The translations under genes and the position numbers were made by a program. From Xylophilus sp. Leaf220 (GTDB lineage Bacteria > Pseudomonadota > Gammaproteobacteria > Burkholderiales > Burkholderiaceae_C): a DNA stretch of 64,000 nt. Position 1 is the first letter of the stretch, and the number at the start of each line of letters is the position of its first letter. The stretch lies in assembly GCF_001421705.1 (NCBI RefSeq), contig NZ_LMKO01000012.1:290277-354276 (forward strand). Direction: 5' to 3'. The notes under the pieces were generated by a model that saw only the letters and a program-made list of their open reading frames with translations, had not been told where the DNA came from and made no database searches. Below, piece after piece: positions 16,808 through 28,755 of this stretch.

Positions 16808-17857
16808 TCAGTGCATGTGGCCCCAGTAGACGAGCGCGTCGCGGCCTTCGACGCTGAGCGACACCTCGGCGCCTACCGGCAGCAGCACCTTGGTCGGCAC
16901 ATGGCCGAACGGCAGGCCGGCGATGACCCGGGCCTTGACCTGGGTGCGCAGCCAGTCGATCACCGTCTGCAGCTTGAAGCCGCGGTCGTGGGAGCCCAGG
17001 ATGTAGTCGGTGAACTGTCCGAACACGATCGCCTTCTGCTGCGCCAGCACGCCGGCATGCAGCAGCTGCGTCAGCATCCGCTCCACACGGTACGGATGCT
17101 CGTTGACGTCCTCGACGAACAGGATGCCGCCCTTGACCTGCGGCAGGTACGGTGTGCCGACCAGCGACGCCAGCACCGCCAGGTTGCCACCCCACAACAC
17201 CGCCTTCTTGATATAGAAATCGCCCCCAGCCGGCGCTGCTGGCCGGCCATCAGCTATCGAATCAGTAGCAACCGTGCCGCGCGGCTTCGGCATGCGCCAG
17301 CCGGCGCCCTCCCCTTGCCCGTGCAGCAGGTCGTCGAAGCAGGCTTCCATGATGTCGTCGGGCGCCTCGGTGGTGCCGAAGTCGGCGCCGAGCGTCGGGC
17401 CGCCCCAGGTGACGGTGCCGGTCTTGGCGAGCAGGGCCGTCTGCAGCGCGGTGAAGTCGCTCAGGCCGACGAAGCGGGTGCCGCGCTCGGCCGCCTTCTT
17501 CAGCGCCTTGTAGTCGATGCCCGGAAGGATGCGGCTGATGCCGTAGCCGCCGCGCGAGATCAGCGCGACGTCGGCACCGCTGGCCGCCGCCCGGTCGATG
17601 GCGGCGATGCGGGTCGCGTCGTCGCCGGCGAACCGCGTGTGGCTGGCGAGCGCGTCGGTATCCACCTCCACCTCGTGGCCCAGCGCTTTCAGGCGGGCGA
17701 TGCCGCGGCGGAACGCGGCCTTGTCGCGCACCGCGCCGGACGGCGAATAGATGTAGATGCGGCGTTGCCGGCCGGCATGCCCGTGGTCGTGGCCGCAGTG
17801 GTCGTCGTCGCAGCGCAGCGGGTCGTGCGCAGCATGCGCGTGGGAGGCAGAAGGCAT
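16808..17857 (-). CDS. ldcA: LD-carboxypeptidase (LdcA type) with His/Cys-rich N-terminal tail
   Basis: A 349-residue S66 peptidase that trims the terminal D-Ala from murein tetrapeptides in recycling, normally in the cytoplasm. The triad can be read as Ser in FVGLSDFT, Glu in FVEDVNEHP and His in GLPFGHVPTK; SRGGYGISRILP is also typical. Two oddities are visible. Residues 6-28 are His/Asp/Cys-rich (HAHAAHDPLRCDDDHCGHD), which looks like a metal-binding tail. Residues about 197-214 (ATDSIADGR onward) come from an in-frame family A repeat. It follows the tadA fusion by 49 bp and is probably cotranscribed. ATG 17857 was chosen; a later start would drop the His-rich tail. Confidence 0.9.
   Translation of the reverse strand: MPSASHAHAAHDPLRCDDDHCGHDHGHAGRQRRIYIYSPSGAVRDKAAFRRGIARLKALGHEVEVDTDALASHTRFAGDDATRIAAIDRAAASGADVALISRGGYGISRILPGIDYKALKKAAERGTRFVGLSDFTALQTALLAKTGTVTWGGPTLGADFGTTEAPDDIMEACFDDLLHGQGEGAGWRMPKPRGTVATDSIADGRPAAPAGGDFYIKKAVLWGGNLAVLASLVGTPYLPQVKGGILFVEDVNEHPYRVERMLTQLLHAGVLAQQKAIVFGQFTDYILGSHDRGFKLQTVIDWLRTQVKARVIAGLPFGHVPTKVLLPVGAEVSLSVEGRDALVYWGHMH
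17224..17269. repeat. Family A repeat, copy 4, inside ldcA (core 17253-17269)
   Basis: On the coding strand the core is GCTACTGATTCGATAGC, followed by TGATGGCCGGCC, a loop and GCCGGCT. It is read from its first base as ATDSIADGRPAAPAGG. The peptide closely resembles that from copy 5 in the unrelated HIBCH-like gene. Confidence 0.85.
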
Positions 17858-17906
17858 GGGCGGGGATGGGCGGCTGCTGCGCAGCCGCCTCCGTGTCGAG
17901 GATCGG

Positions 17907-19106
17907 TCAGGAAGCAGGCGGCGGGGCCGGCCCGCGGGCAGCCGGGAAGTATTCCACAGCCTGCCGCGCCTGGTCGGACGGCGCGGCGGTACCGGTGCGC
18001 AGGTCGAGGACGCGGCCGGCCACCGGGAACTGCGCGGCCAGGGCGGCGATGGCGGCCGCTTCCTCCTGCCCGGTGCGCGGCGCGAGGCGCACCCATGCGC
18101 GTGGACCGGCGCGGTGGCCCGTATCGGGAAACGGTGCGTCGTGCGCATCCTGCCCGCAGGACGGCTCGGCCAGCACCGCGCAGCCGGCGATGCGGCCCGG
18201 TGCGCGGCGCACCAGTGCCTGCACCAAGGGCGCCTGCGCCGCCGGCAGCAGCACCACCGCGCCGTGCACGTCGCACTGCGCCAGCCACTCGGCCAGCAGC
18301 GCCGCGTGGTGATCCAGCGTGTGCCAGGCGTCGCGCTTGGGTTTGTCGCTGCGGCCGAATCCGACCAAGTCGGGCGCGACGACCCGCGCGCCGGATGCCG
18401 CGAGCGGTGCGAGCCAGCCGGCCAGCGTCCCGCTCCAGCCCTGCGGACCGTGCAGGCAGACGAAGCCGGCGCGGCGCGGCTCGGTGCCCAGGTGTTCCAG
18501 CCACTGCATCTGCAGCCCACCGCCCACCCCGGCCAGCGTGGCGGCCTGCGCGCCGTACCCGGCGGGCAGCGGCAGTCCGTCGAAGCGCGCTGCCGGCGTC
18601 CGCAGGGCGTCTTCGCGCACCGGCGCCGGCCGTGCGCTGCGCTGTGCCGCACGCCGCTGCTGGAAGAAAGCCTGCAGCACCTCGCCGCATTCCTCGGCCA
18701 TCACCCCGCGCGCCACCCGGGTATGGTGGTTGAGCCGCGGCTCGCCGAAAAGGTCGAGCACCGACCCTGCCGCGCCGGTGCGCGGTTCGGCCGCGCCGTA
18801 GACGAGCCTGCCGACCCGCGCATGCAGCACCGCGCCGCTGCACATGGCGCACGGCTCCAGCGTCACATAGAGCGTGCATCCGTCGAGGCGGTAGTTGCCC
18901 AGTGCCTGCGCCGCGGCGCGCAGGGCGACGATCTCGGCATGGGCGGTCGGGTCGTGGCCGTCGATCGGGGCGTTGCGGCCGGTGGCGACGATGCGCCCGT
19001 CCTGGACGACGACGGCCCCGACCGGCACCTCGCCGGCCTGCGCCGCCGCGTGCGCTTCTGCCAGGGCCGCGCGCATGAAGCGCTCGTCGTCGGGCTGGAC
19101 GCTCAT
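17907..19106 (-). CDS. tadA: Fusion: TadA tRNA-adenosine deaminase + degenerate alpha/beta hydrolase
   Basis: Residues 1-155 are the tRNA(Arg) A34-to-inosine deaminase, with Zn ligands and catalytic Glu in H56-A-E58 and P85-C86-AM-C89. Residues about 185-399 are an alpha/beta-hydrolase domain resembling haloalkane dehalogenase-type folds (CLHGPQGWSG, then APDLVGFGRSDKP, then HTLDHHAALLAEWL). The nucleophile elbow, normally G-x-S-x-G or Q-D-W-G, reads LLPAAQA at about 286-292, so the hydrolase looks catalytically dead. TadA alone is about 155-170 residues, so this protein is more than twice normal length. The 3' neighbour is ldcA; a small membrane protein gene ends 16 bp upstream. Confidence 0.92.
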   Translation of the reverse strand: MSVQPDDERFMRAALAEAHAAAQAGEVPVGAVVVQDGRIVATGRNAPIDGHDPTAHAEIVALRAAAQALGNYRLDGCTLYVTLEPCAMCSGAVLHARVGRLVYGAAEPRTGAAGSVLDLFGEPRLNHHTRVARGVMAEECGEVLQAFFQQRRAAQRSARPAPVREDALRTPAARFDGLPLPAGYGAQAATLAGVGGGLQMQWLEHLGTEPRRAGFVCLHGPQGWSGTLAGWLAPLAASGARVVAPDLVGFGRSDKPKRDAWHTLDHHAALLAEWLAQCDVHGAVVLLPAAQAPLVQALVRRAPGRIAGCAVLAEPSCGQDAHDAPFPDTGHRAGPRAWVRLAPRTGQEEAAAIAALAAQFPVAGRVLDLRTGTAAPSDQARQAVEYFPAARGPAPPPAS

Positions 19107-19122
19107 GCCGGCCGCCCGCCGG

Positions 19123-19359
19123 TCACTGGTCGGCCGCCTCGCGCTGCCGGCGGGCGGCTTCGGCCGCGTCGTCGAGCCCCTTCTGGACCTGCCGCTGCAC
19201 CTCGGCGCTGCGCGCCCGCACTTCGGCGGTCGCCGTGGTGCCCTGCGAAGTGCCCGTGGCAGAAGGCGTCCCGGCCTGCGGCAGCAGCGCCTTCTTGGCC
19301 AGCAGCGCGACGATCAGCAGGGCCAGGACCAGGCCGATCAGGCCGACAGGGCTGCGCAT
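19123..19359 (-). CDS. Small single-pass membrane protein, function unknown
   Basis: A 78-residue product with one N-terminal membrane segment (PVGLIGLVLALLIVALLA) followed by a Ser/Thr-rich linker and a charged helical tail (RSAEVQRQVQKGLDDAAEAA). ATG 19359 is preceded by a GAAAG ribosome-binding site. It ends 16 bp before the tadA fusion start, so it is likely the first gene of a transcript with tadA and ldcA. No named family is recognised. Confidence 0.65.
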   Translation of the reverse strand: MRSPVGLIGLVLALLIVALLAKKALLPQAGTPSATGTSQGTTATAEVRARSAEVQRQVQKGLDDAAEAARRQREAADQ

Positions 19360-19511
19360 ACGGAATCTTTCGGGGAAAGGGGTTGGCGGGGCGGTTCGCC
19401 GGGCGGGCACGCCCGGGCAAACAGGTCCGGCGATTCTAGGCAGCCCCGCGACGGGCGAGACGCGGCGCGGTGCCGTGCAGGCGCCCTCCCCCGCGCCGAA
19501 GGCGGTGCGGA

Positions 19512-20459
19512 TCAGGTGGGCCGGTCCTTCGTCGGCCGGGGCTTCGCATCGCGGAAGGCCTGCATTGTCGAGATCAGCTGCAGCAGCAGCTGGTTGGACG
19601 CGATCGAGAGCTGGCGGCCCAGCCGGGTCACGATGTGCGCCTCGGCGCCGGCCAGCACCCCGTGGTCGATCGGCAGCGCCACCAACTGCCCGGCCTCCAC
19701 CTCCTGCGACACCGCGAATGCGGGCAGCAGGCTCACGCCCAGGTCGGAGCGCACGAAATGCTTGATGACCGAGATCGAATCGGTCGTCAGCTTGGGCGCC
19801 AGGCGGATCCGTTCCACCCGCTCGGCCAGTTCGATGATCTGCCGCGTGCCGAACGACCCGTGCATCAGCGCGACCGGATAGGCGGCGATCTGCCGCAGCA
19901 GCGGCTGGCGGTCGAGCAGGGTCAGCGGGTGGCCCGGCGGCGCGATGACGCACATCGGCTGGCGGATCGCGGCACGGGAGCGGATGCCGGGCCCCACCGG
20001 CGGGTTGTAGACCAGGCCGATGTGGGCCGCGTCCTCCGCCACCATGCGCATCACCTCGTTGGTGCCGGCCAGGTGCATCGTGACCGTGAGGCCCGGATGG
20101 CGCTTCCAGAAATGCTTCATCGGCTCGGCCATCAGGTCGCCGACGAAGCCTTCACCCAGCACCAGGTCGATGTGTCCGCGTTCCAGGCCGCGCAGTTCCT
20201 GCACCTTGGCGATCGCGTCAGCTTGGTACGAGGTCTGCTGGCGGAAGTAGTCGACCAGCACCTGGCCGGCCTCGGTCGGGCGCACCCCGCGGCCATGCCG
20301 CTCCATCAGGGGCACCGCCAGTTCCTCCTCCAACTTGGCGATCTGCCGGCTGACGACCGACGGGTTCATGTCCATCGTGTCGGCGGCGGCGCGCACCGAG
20401 CCTTCAGTCACGGCTTCGTAGAGGTAGCGGACCCGCCGCATGTCGAGGGATTCGGTCAT
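19512..20459 (-). CDS. LysR family transcriptional regulator
   Basis: A 315-residue LysR-type regulator. The N-terminal winged helix reads LYEAVTEGSVRAAADTMDM then PSVVSRQIAKLEEELAVPL, and the C-terminal effector domain begins near residue 90 (GHIDLVLGEGFVGDL). It is divergent from the dehydrogenase-ALDH-DUF3100 genes across a 126-bp gap. The gap holds a perfect inverted repeat (20484-20504), a plausible binding site. It is therefore the likely controller of that operon, with an unknown inducer. Confidence 0.92.
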   Translation of the reverse strand: MTESLDMRRVRYLYEAVTEGSVRAAADTMDMNPSVVSRQIAKLEEELAVPLMERHGRGVRPTEAGQVLVDYFRQQTSYQADAIAKVQELRGLERGHIDLVLGEGFVGDLMAEPMKHFWKRHPGLTVTMHLAGTNEVMRMVAEDAAHIGLVYNPPVGPGIRSRAAIRQPMCVIAPPGHPLTLLDRQPLLRQIAAYPVALMHGSFGTRQIIELAERVERIRLAPKLTTDSISVIKHFVRSDLGVSLLPAFAVSQEVEAGQLVALPIDHGVLAGAEAHIVTRLGRQLSIASNQLLLQLISTMQAFRDAKPRPTKDRPT

Positions 20460-20483
20460 GTGTCTGCCATGCGGCCGTGGTGA

Positions 20484-20504
20484 GCGTTGCCTGCAGGGCA
20501 ACGC
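20484..20504. promoter_or_regulatory. Candidate LysR binding site
   Basis: GCGTTGCC and GGCAACGC form a perfect 8-bp inverted repeat around TGCAG, and it also fits the T-N11-A rule of LysR sites. It lies 25 bp from the regulator start and 82 bp from the dehydrogenase start. A TTGACA hexamer is at 20518-20523 but no good -10 is found behind it. Confidence 0.55.
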
Positions 20505-20585
20505 AATTTTACGGACGTTGACATTGTTACCTTTTGAGAGGAGTGGGATTCTCCGGGCTTCCCTCCTCTTTGTCGAAGGCATGAC

Positions 20586-21461
20586 GTGAAAACTATCGGT
20601 GTGGTCGGTTTGGGCAACATGGGCCGTGGCATGGCCATCTCGCTGCAGCGGGGCGGCTTCGCGGTGGTCGGCACCGACGCATCGGCCGACACCCGGGCCC
20701 GGCTGGCCGCCGACGGCGTGCCGGTCGTCGACACGCTCCAGGAGCTGATGTCCCGGGCCGACGCGGTCGTGCTGTCGCTGCCGACGGCGGCCATCGTGGC
20801 GCAGGTCGTGGCCGGCCCCGACGGCCTGATGGGCCACGCCAGGGCCGGCGTACTGGTGATCGAAACCTCGACCTCCCACCCCGAAACCACCCGCCAGCTC
20901 GCGGCACAGTTGGCGACCGTCGGCATGTCGCTGATCGATGCGCCGGTGAGCGGCGGCCCGAAGGGCGCGATCACCGGCACCATGACGATGGTGATCGGCG
21001 GCACCGAGGCCGACGTGGCCCGGGCGGAGCCGGTGCTGGCGGCGATGAGCGCCAAGCGGGTCCACGTGGGCGCGGTGGGCGCAGGCCACGTGGCCAAGAT
21101 CGCCAACAACCTCCTGTGCGCCGCCCACCTCGCGATCGCCGGCGAGGTCACCCGGATGGCCGAGCGGGCCGGCGTGCCCACCGAGCGGCTGCTGCAGGGC
21201 ATCAACGCCGGCTCGGGCCGCAGCTTCGTCACCGAGTTCAACTTTCCCACCTGGGTCACCAGCGGCGCCTTCAATTCCGGCTTCACGATGAAGCTGATGC
21301 GCAAGGACGTCGGCTTGTCGCAGGACCTGATCGCCGCGCTCGACCTCGACCTGCCCCTGTCCGCCAAGGTGGCCGAGCTGTGGGCCGGCAGCGCCCGCAC
21401 GATCGCCGACGACGAGGACTTCAACCGCATCGTCGAGCTGGGCACGCGCCCTGCTCTCTGA
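20586..21461 (+). CDS. NAD(P)-dependent beta-hydroxyacid dehydrogenase (HIBADH/GlxR-like)
   Basis: A 291-residue enzyme of the 3-hydroxyisobutyrate dehydrogenase / tartronate semialdehyde reductase superfamily. The cofactor loop is GLGNMGRGMA at the N-terminus, the substrate loop APVSGGPKGAITG is near residue 120, and the catalytic Lys lies in GAGHVAKIANNLL. GTG 20586 fits the fold start, with AAGG about 10 bp upstream. Substrate cannot be read from sequence. With the aldehyde dehydrogenase and DUF3100 permease 3' to it and a divergent LysR, a small hydroxy- or oxo-acid catabolic role is likely. Confidence 0.87.
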   Translation: MKTIGVVGLGNMGRGMAISLQRGGFAVVGTDASADTRARLAADGVPVVDTLQELMSRADAVVLSLPTAAIVAQVVAGPDGLMGHARAGVLVIETSTSHPETTRQLAAQLATVGMSLIDAPVSGGPKGAITGTMTMVIGGTEADVARAEPVLAAMSAKRVHVGAVGAGHVAKIANNLLCAAHLAIAGEVTRMAERAGVPTERLLQGINAGSGRSFVTEFNFPTWVTSGAFNSGFTMKLMRKDVGLSQDLIAALDLDLPLSAKVAELWAGSARTIADDEDFNRIVELGTRPAL

Positions 21462-21481
21462 ACCCACCACCGCCTACCGCC

Positions 21482-23014
21482 ATGACCACACCCTCCTCTT
21501 CCCGTCTGCTCGCCGCGTTCAGCCACTTCTTCCCCGGCGCATCGACCGTCGGCTCCTACATCGGCGGCCAACTGGTCACCGGCGAGGCGGCCGACCGCGT
21601 CGACCTGGTCGACCCGGCGACCGGCGAGCTGTTCCTTTCCTACCCCGATGCCGGCCCCGCCCTGGTCGGCCGTGCCGCGGACGCGGCCGTGGCCGGCCAG
21701 CGCGCCTGGGCCGCGCTGAGCCATGCCGCCCGCGGCCGGGTGATGCAGGACATCGCCCGCGCGGTGCGCGCGCAGGTCGAGCCGCTGGCGCTGCTGGAAT
21801 CGCTGTGCGCCGGCAAGCCGATCCGCGACTGCCGCGGCGAGGTCGCCAAGGTCGCCGAGATGCTCGAGTACTACGCCGGGTGGACCGACAAGTTCCACGG
21901 CGAGGTGATCCCGGTTCCGAGCGGCCACCTCAACTACACCCGGCGCGAGGCCTGCGGCGTGGTGCTGATCATCACGCCGTGGAACGCGCCGGTCTTCACC
22001 TGCGGATGGAACGTGGCGCCCGCCATCGCCATGGGCAACGCGGTGCTGCTGAAGCCGTCGGAGCTGACACCGCTCAGCTCGCTCGCGTTCGCCGCGCTGG
22101 CCGAGCAGGCCGGTCTGCCGAAGGGCGTGCTCAACGTGCTGGGCGGCTTCGGCCATACCACCGGCCAGGCCGCGATCGCGCACAAGGCGGTCAAGAAGGT
22201 GGTCTTCATCGGCTCGCCCACCACCGGTGGCCGCATCGCCACGGCCTGCGCCGCCCGCGGCGTGCCCTGCCTGCTGGAGCTGGGCGGCAAGTCGGCCAAC
22301 ATCGTGTTCGAGGACGCCGACCTGGTCCGCGCCTCGATCGGCGCGCAGTCGGCGATCTTCGCGGCCGCGGGCCAGAGCTGCGTCGCCGGTTCGCGGCTGC
22401 TGGTGCAGCGGAGCATCTACGACCGCTTCGTCGCGATGGTGGCCGACGGCGCCCGCCAGCTCCGCACCGGCGACCCGCAGGCGGCCGACACCGAGGTCGG
22501 CCCGATCCAGAACGCCAAGCAGTACGACCACGTGCTGGGGATGATCAAGACCGGGATCGGCGAAGGCGCCGAAGTGGTCGAGGGATCGACCGGCGAGCCG
22601 GCCGACGCCGGCTACTTCGTGCGCCCCACCGTCTTGAAGAACGTCACCAACGACATGCAGGTCGCCCGCACCGAGATCTTCGGCCCGGTGGTGGTCGCGA
22701 TCCCCTTCGATACCGAAGACGAAGCGATCGCGATCGCCAACGACAGCGATTTCGGGCTGGCCGGCGCGGTCTGGACCGCGGACGTGGCCCGGGCGCACCG
22801 CATCGCCGCCCAGGTCAAGGCCGGCACCTTCTGGATCAACACCTACAAGGTGATCAACGTGGCCTCGCCGTTCGGCGGCTACGACGCCAGTGGCTACGGA
22901 CGCTCGAGCGGCGTCGAGGCGCTGCACGAGTACACGCAGGTCAAAAGCGTCTGGGTGGAGACCGCGGCGAATCCGGCCGCGGCGTTCGGCTATGCGCCGG
23001 GCATCGGCAACTGA
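21482..23014 (+). CDS. NAD(P)-dependent aldehyde dehydrogenase
   Basis: A 510-residue ALDH superfamily enzyme. The NAD site ITPWNAPVFTCGWNVAPAIA, catalytic Glu in LELGGKSAN, catalytic Cys in AAGQSCVAGSR and the C-terminal EIFGPVV and SPFGGYDASGYGR blocks are all present in order. It oxidises an aldehyde to an acid in the cytoplasm. The gene is 20 bp behind the hydroxyacid dehydrogenase, suggesting alcohol and aldehyde steps of one pathway. The exact substrate is unknown. ATG 21482 is the only start matching the family length. Confidence 0.92.
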   Translation: MTTPSSSRLLAAFSHFFPGASTVGSYIGGQLVTGEAADRVDLVDPATGELFLSYPDAGPALVGRAADAAVAGQRAWAALSHAARGRVMQDIARAVRAQVEPLALLESLCAGKPIRDCRGEVAKVAEMLEYYAGWTDKFHGEVIPVPSGHLNYTRREACGVVLIITPWNAPVFTCGWNVAPAIAMGNAVLLKPSELTPLSSLAFAALAEQAGLPKGVLNVLGGFGHTTGQAAIAHKAVKKVVFIGSPTTGGRIATACAARGVPCLLELGGKSANIVFEDADLVRASIGAQSAIFAAAGQSCVAGSRLLVQRSIYDRFVAMVADGARQLRTGDPQAADTEVGPIQNAKQYDHVLGMIKTGIGEGAEVVEGSTGEPADAGYFVRPTVLKNVTNDMQVARTEIFGPVVVAIPFDTEDEAIAIANDSDFGLAGAVWTADVARAHRIAAQVKAGTFWINTYKVINVASPFGGYDASGYGRSSGVEALHEYTQVKSVWVETAANPAAAFGYAPGIGN

Positions 23015-23142
23015 GGCATCCGAATCGACACGAGGTGGTGGTGCCGGACTTGCGGATGCAGGGGCGGCAGAACGAAAGTGGTGTGGTGGCGGCCCGTCGT
23101 ACAGACGGGACCGATCTTCTTTTCAAGAAACGAGGTAGGGCT

Positions 23143-24507
23143 ATGTCTTCCGTTCCGTCTTCCGGCACCTTGACGGTGCCATCGGGCAAGGTGATCCGCG
23201 ACGTCGCGTGGCGCCATATCGGTCTGGTGGTCGGCATCGTCGCGGTGATCGCGATCGGCGCCGAGTACGCCGGCAATGCCACCTTCTCCGTCGGCGCGAC
23301 CAAGGTCACGCTGTTTCCGTTCCTGTGGGCGCTGCTGGCCTGCGTGGTCGTCAGCGTGGGCATGAAGAGCCTGGACCGCACCGGCACCGCCTACATCAAG
23401 CCGCAGACGCTGGCGTCGGACTTCGTGCAGGTCGGCATCCTGCTCTTCATCGCCAAGCTCGGATTCATCGTGGGCGCCAACCTGCCGATGGTGATCGCGG
23501 CGGGCCCGATCCTGCTGGTGCAGGAGGCGGGCAATTTCCTGGGCACCATCGTGCTGGCGATGCCGGTGGCCCTGCTGCTGGGTATCAAGCGAGAGGCCAT
23601 CGGCGCCACGTTCTCCGTCGGGCGCGAACCGGGCGTGGCGCTGATCGCCGAACGCTACGGCATGAACTCGGCCGAGGGCCGCGGCGTACTGGCCGAGTAC
23701 GTGACCGGCTCGGTCATCGGTGCCGCCTTCATGGCGTTCTTCGCGAGCATGGTGGCGAGCAGCGGCTATTTCACGCCGACGGCGCTCGGCATGGCGGCAG
23801 GCATCGGCTCCGGCAGCATGACGGCCGCAGCCGTCGGCGCCATCTCGGTGCAGTTCCCCGCGGAGAAGGATTCGATCGCCGCCCTGGCCGCGGCCAGCAA
23901 CCTGATCACCACGGTGGTCGGTACCTACATCCTGGTGGTGTTCTCGCTGCCGGTCTCGAACTGGCTGTATGCCAGGCTCGAACCGGTCCTGGGCAAGAAC
24001 CGCAAGGCGATCGTGGCAGAGCACGACGCCCAGATGCGCGAGGCCCTGGGCGACATGCACAGCCAGGCGCAGTTGCCGCTGTGGGCCGTCGTGGCCGTGG
24101 TGTTCCTCACCGCCGGCATCGCCCTGGTGTGCAACCAGATCGCCACCAAGGCACCGGTGCTGGACGCCCTGCCCGGCATGGCCTTCCTGGTGGCGTGCAT
24201 CTTCGTCGGCATGGCGATCGCCCGCGTCGCCCGGCGCCTGGGCGTGCCGGCGCTGATCTGGGTGTCGGTCGTGGGGGTGCTGCTGAGCGTTCCTTACTCG
24301 CCGCTGGCCGCCACGGTCAACCCGCTGGTCGCGAAGATCGGCCTGCTGCCGCTCGTCACGCCGGTGCTGGCCTATGCCGGCCTGTCCCTGGCGAAAGACC
24401 TGCCGATCCTGCGGGCCCTGGGCTGGCGGATCGTGGTGGTGTCGTTGCTGGCGAATGCCGGTGCCTTCCTGGCTGGCGCGGTGATCGCACAGTTCTTCGG
24501 CGGTTGA
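23143..24507 (+). CDS. DUF3100 family membrane protein, putative transporter
   Basis: A 454-residue polytopic inner-membrane protein with about 11-12 hydrophobic segments and the glycine-rich repeat region GMAAGIGSGSMTAAAVGA. It matches what I know of DUF3100, an uncharacterised permease-like family. ATG 23143 follows AGGTAGGG, a fair ribosome-binding site. It is the third gene after the hydroxyacid and aldehyde dehydrogenases (128-bp gap) and is closed by a strong terminator. Uptake of the operon's substrate is the simplest guess and is untested. Confidence 0.8.
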   Translation: MSSVPSSGTLTVPSGKVIRDVAWRHIGLVVGIVAVIAIGAEYAGNATFSVGATKVTLFPFLWALLACVVVSVGMKSLDRTGTAYIKPQTLASDFVQVGILLFIAKLGFIVGANLPMVIAAGPILLVQEAGNFLGTIVLAMPVALLLGIKREAIGATFSVGREPGVALIAERYGMNSAEGRGVLAEYVTGSVIGAAFMAFFASMVASSGYFTPTALGMAAGIGSGSMTAAAVGAISVQFPAEKDSIAALAAASNLITTVVGTYILVVFSLPVSNWLYARLEPVLGKNRKAIVAEHDAQMREALGDMHSQAQLPLWAVVAVVFLTAGIALVCNQIATKAPVLDALPGMAFLVACIFVGMAIARVARRLGVPALIWVSVVGVLLSVPYSPLAATVNPLVAKIGLLPLVTPVLAYAGLSLAKDLPILRALGWRIVVVSLLANAGAFLAGAVIAQFFGG

Positions 24508-24526
24508 TCAGCCGTCGCGCAAACAA

Positions 24527-24553
24527 AAGAGGGCTGCCAGTGGCAGCCCTCTT
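24527..24553. terminator. Bidirectional rho-independent terminator
   Basis: AAGAGGGCTGCCA and TGGCAGCCCTCTT form a perfect 13-bp stem, with A-runs left and a short T-run right. It separates the convergent DUF3100 gene and guaA, so it can serve both. Confidence 0.85.
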
Positions 24554-24565
24554 CGATTCATGTGT

Positions 24566-26188
<1,623 letters not shown>

Positions 26189-26228
26189 GGCAGCGTAAAA
26201 GTAGTCGACGACCGGGCTCCGAATTTTT

Positions 26229-26317
26229 CAGGAACACCGTGGGTCCGGCTCCGCCGGCCCACCGGTGTTGCCCCCGGCAGGGGGTTGGCGGCCACACGCA
26301 GTGGGCAAGCCTGGGGG
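26229..26317 (-). repeat. Family B intercistronic repeat, copy 1 (guaB-guaA)
   Basis: An 89-bp element about 92% identical to 49385-49474. A 16-bp stem with two single-base bulges spans 26233-26269 (AACACC/GGTGTT outer, CCGGC/GCCGG inner), and a second CCCCC/GGGGG hairpin follows. In the transcribed direction it begins 7 bp after the guaB stop. It is neither a terminator (no U-run) nor a gene. Confidence 0.8.
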
Positions 26318-26324
26318 CGAGCCC

Positions 26325-28390
<2,066 letters not shown>

Positions 28391-28434
28391 CGCCCCTGCC
28401 GTTCCGGCGCCTGCAGGAGCGGGCGGCCCGGGCG

Positions 28435-28755
28435 TCAGTAGCCCGACTTGGCGCCCTCGCGCCGCTGGGCGAACAAACCCGTGCTCCGCGCGCCCTGCTG
28501 CTTGAAGCGCAGCCGCCGCGCCACCTTCGGATCGACCACCAGCGGTCGGTACACCTCTACCCGGTCGCCTTCGGCCAGCGGCGTCTCGAGCGTCGCGGCA
28601 CGGCCCCAGATGCCGACGTCGGAAGCGTCCACGTTGCAGCCCACGGCCAGCAGTGCGTCGCGCAGCACCGCCCCGGCGGGCAGCGTCACCGATCGCTCGG
28701 TCGCCTCCCCCGCCTTCGGCGAGACGGCCACCGCCACGCGCAAGCCGTCAGGCAT
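28435..28755 (-). CDS. rnfH: RnfH family protein (ubiquitin-like fold)
   Basis: A 106-residue RnfH/PasI-type protein with a beta-grasp fold (LRVAVAVSPKAGEATERSVTL, then EGDRVEVYRPLVVDPK). The family is encoded next to ratA in many proteobacteria and its biochemical role is unsettled. The start overlaps the ratA 3' end by 8 bp, so the two are cotranscribed. The Arg/Lys-rich C-terminus has no other domain. Confidence 0.92.
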   Translation of the reverse strand: MPDGLRVAVAVSPKAGEATERSVTLPAGAVLRDALLAVGCNVDASDVGIWGRAATLETPLAEGDRVEVYRPLVVDPKVARRLRFKQQGARSTGLFAQRREGAKSGY

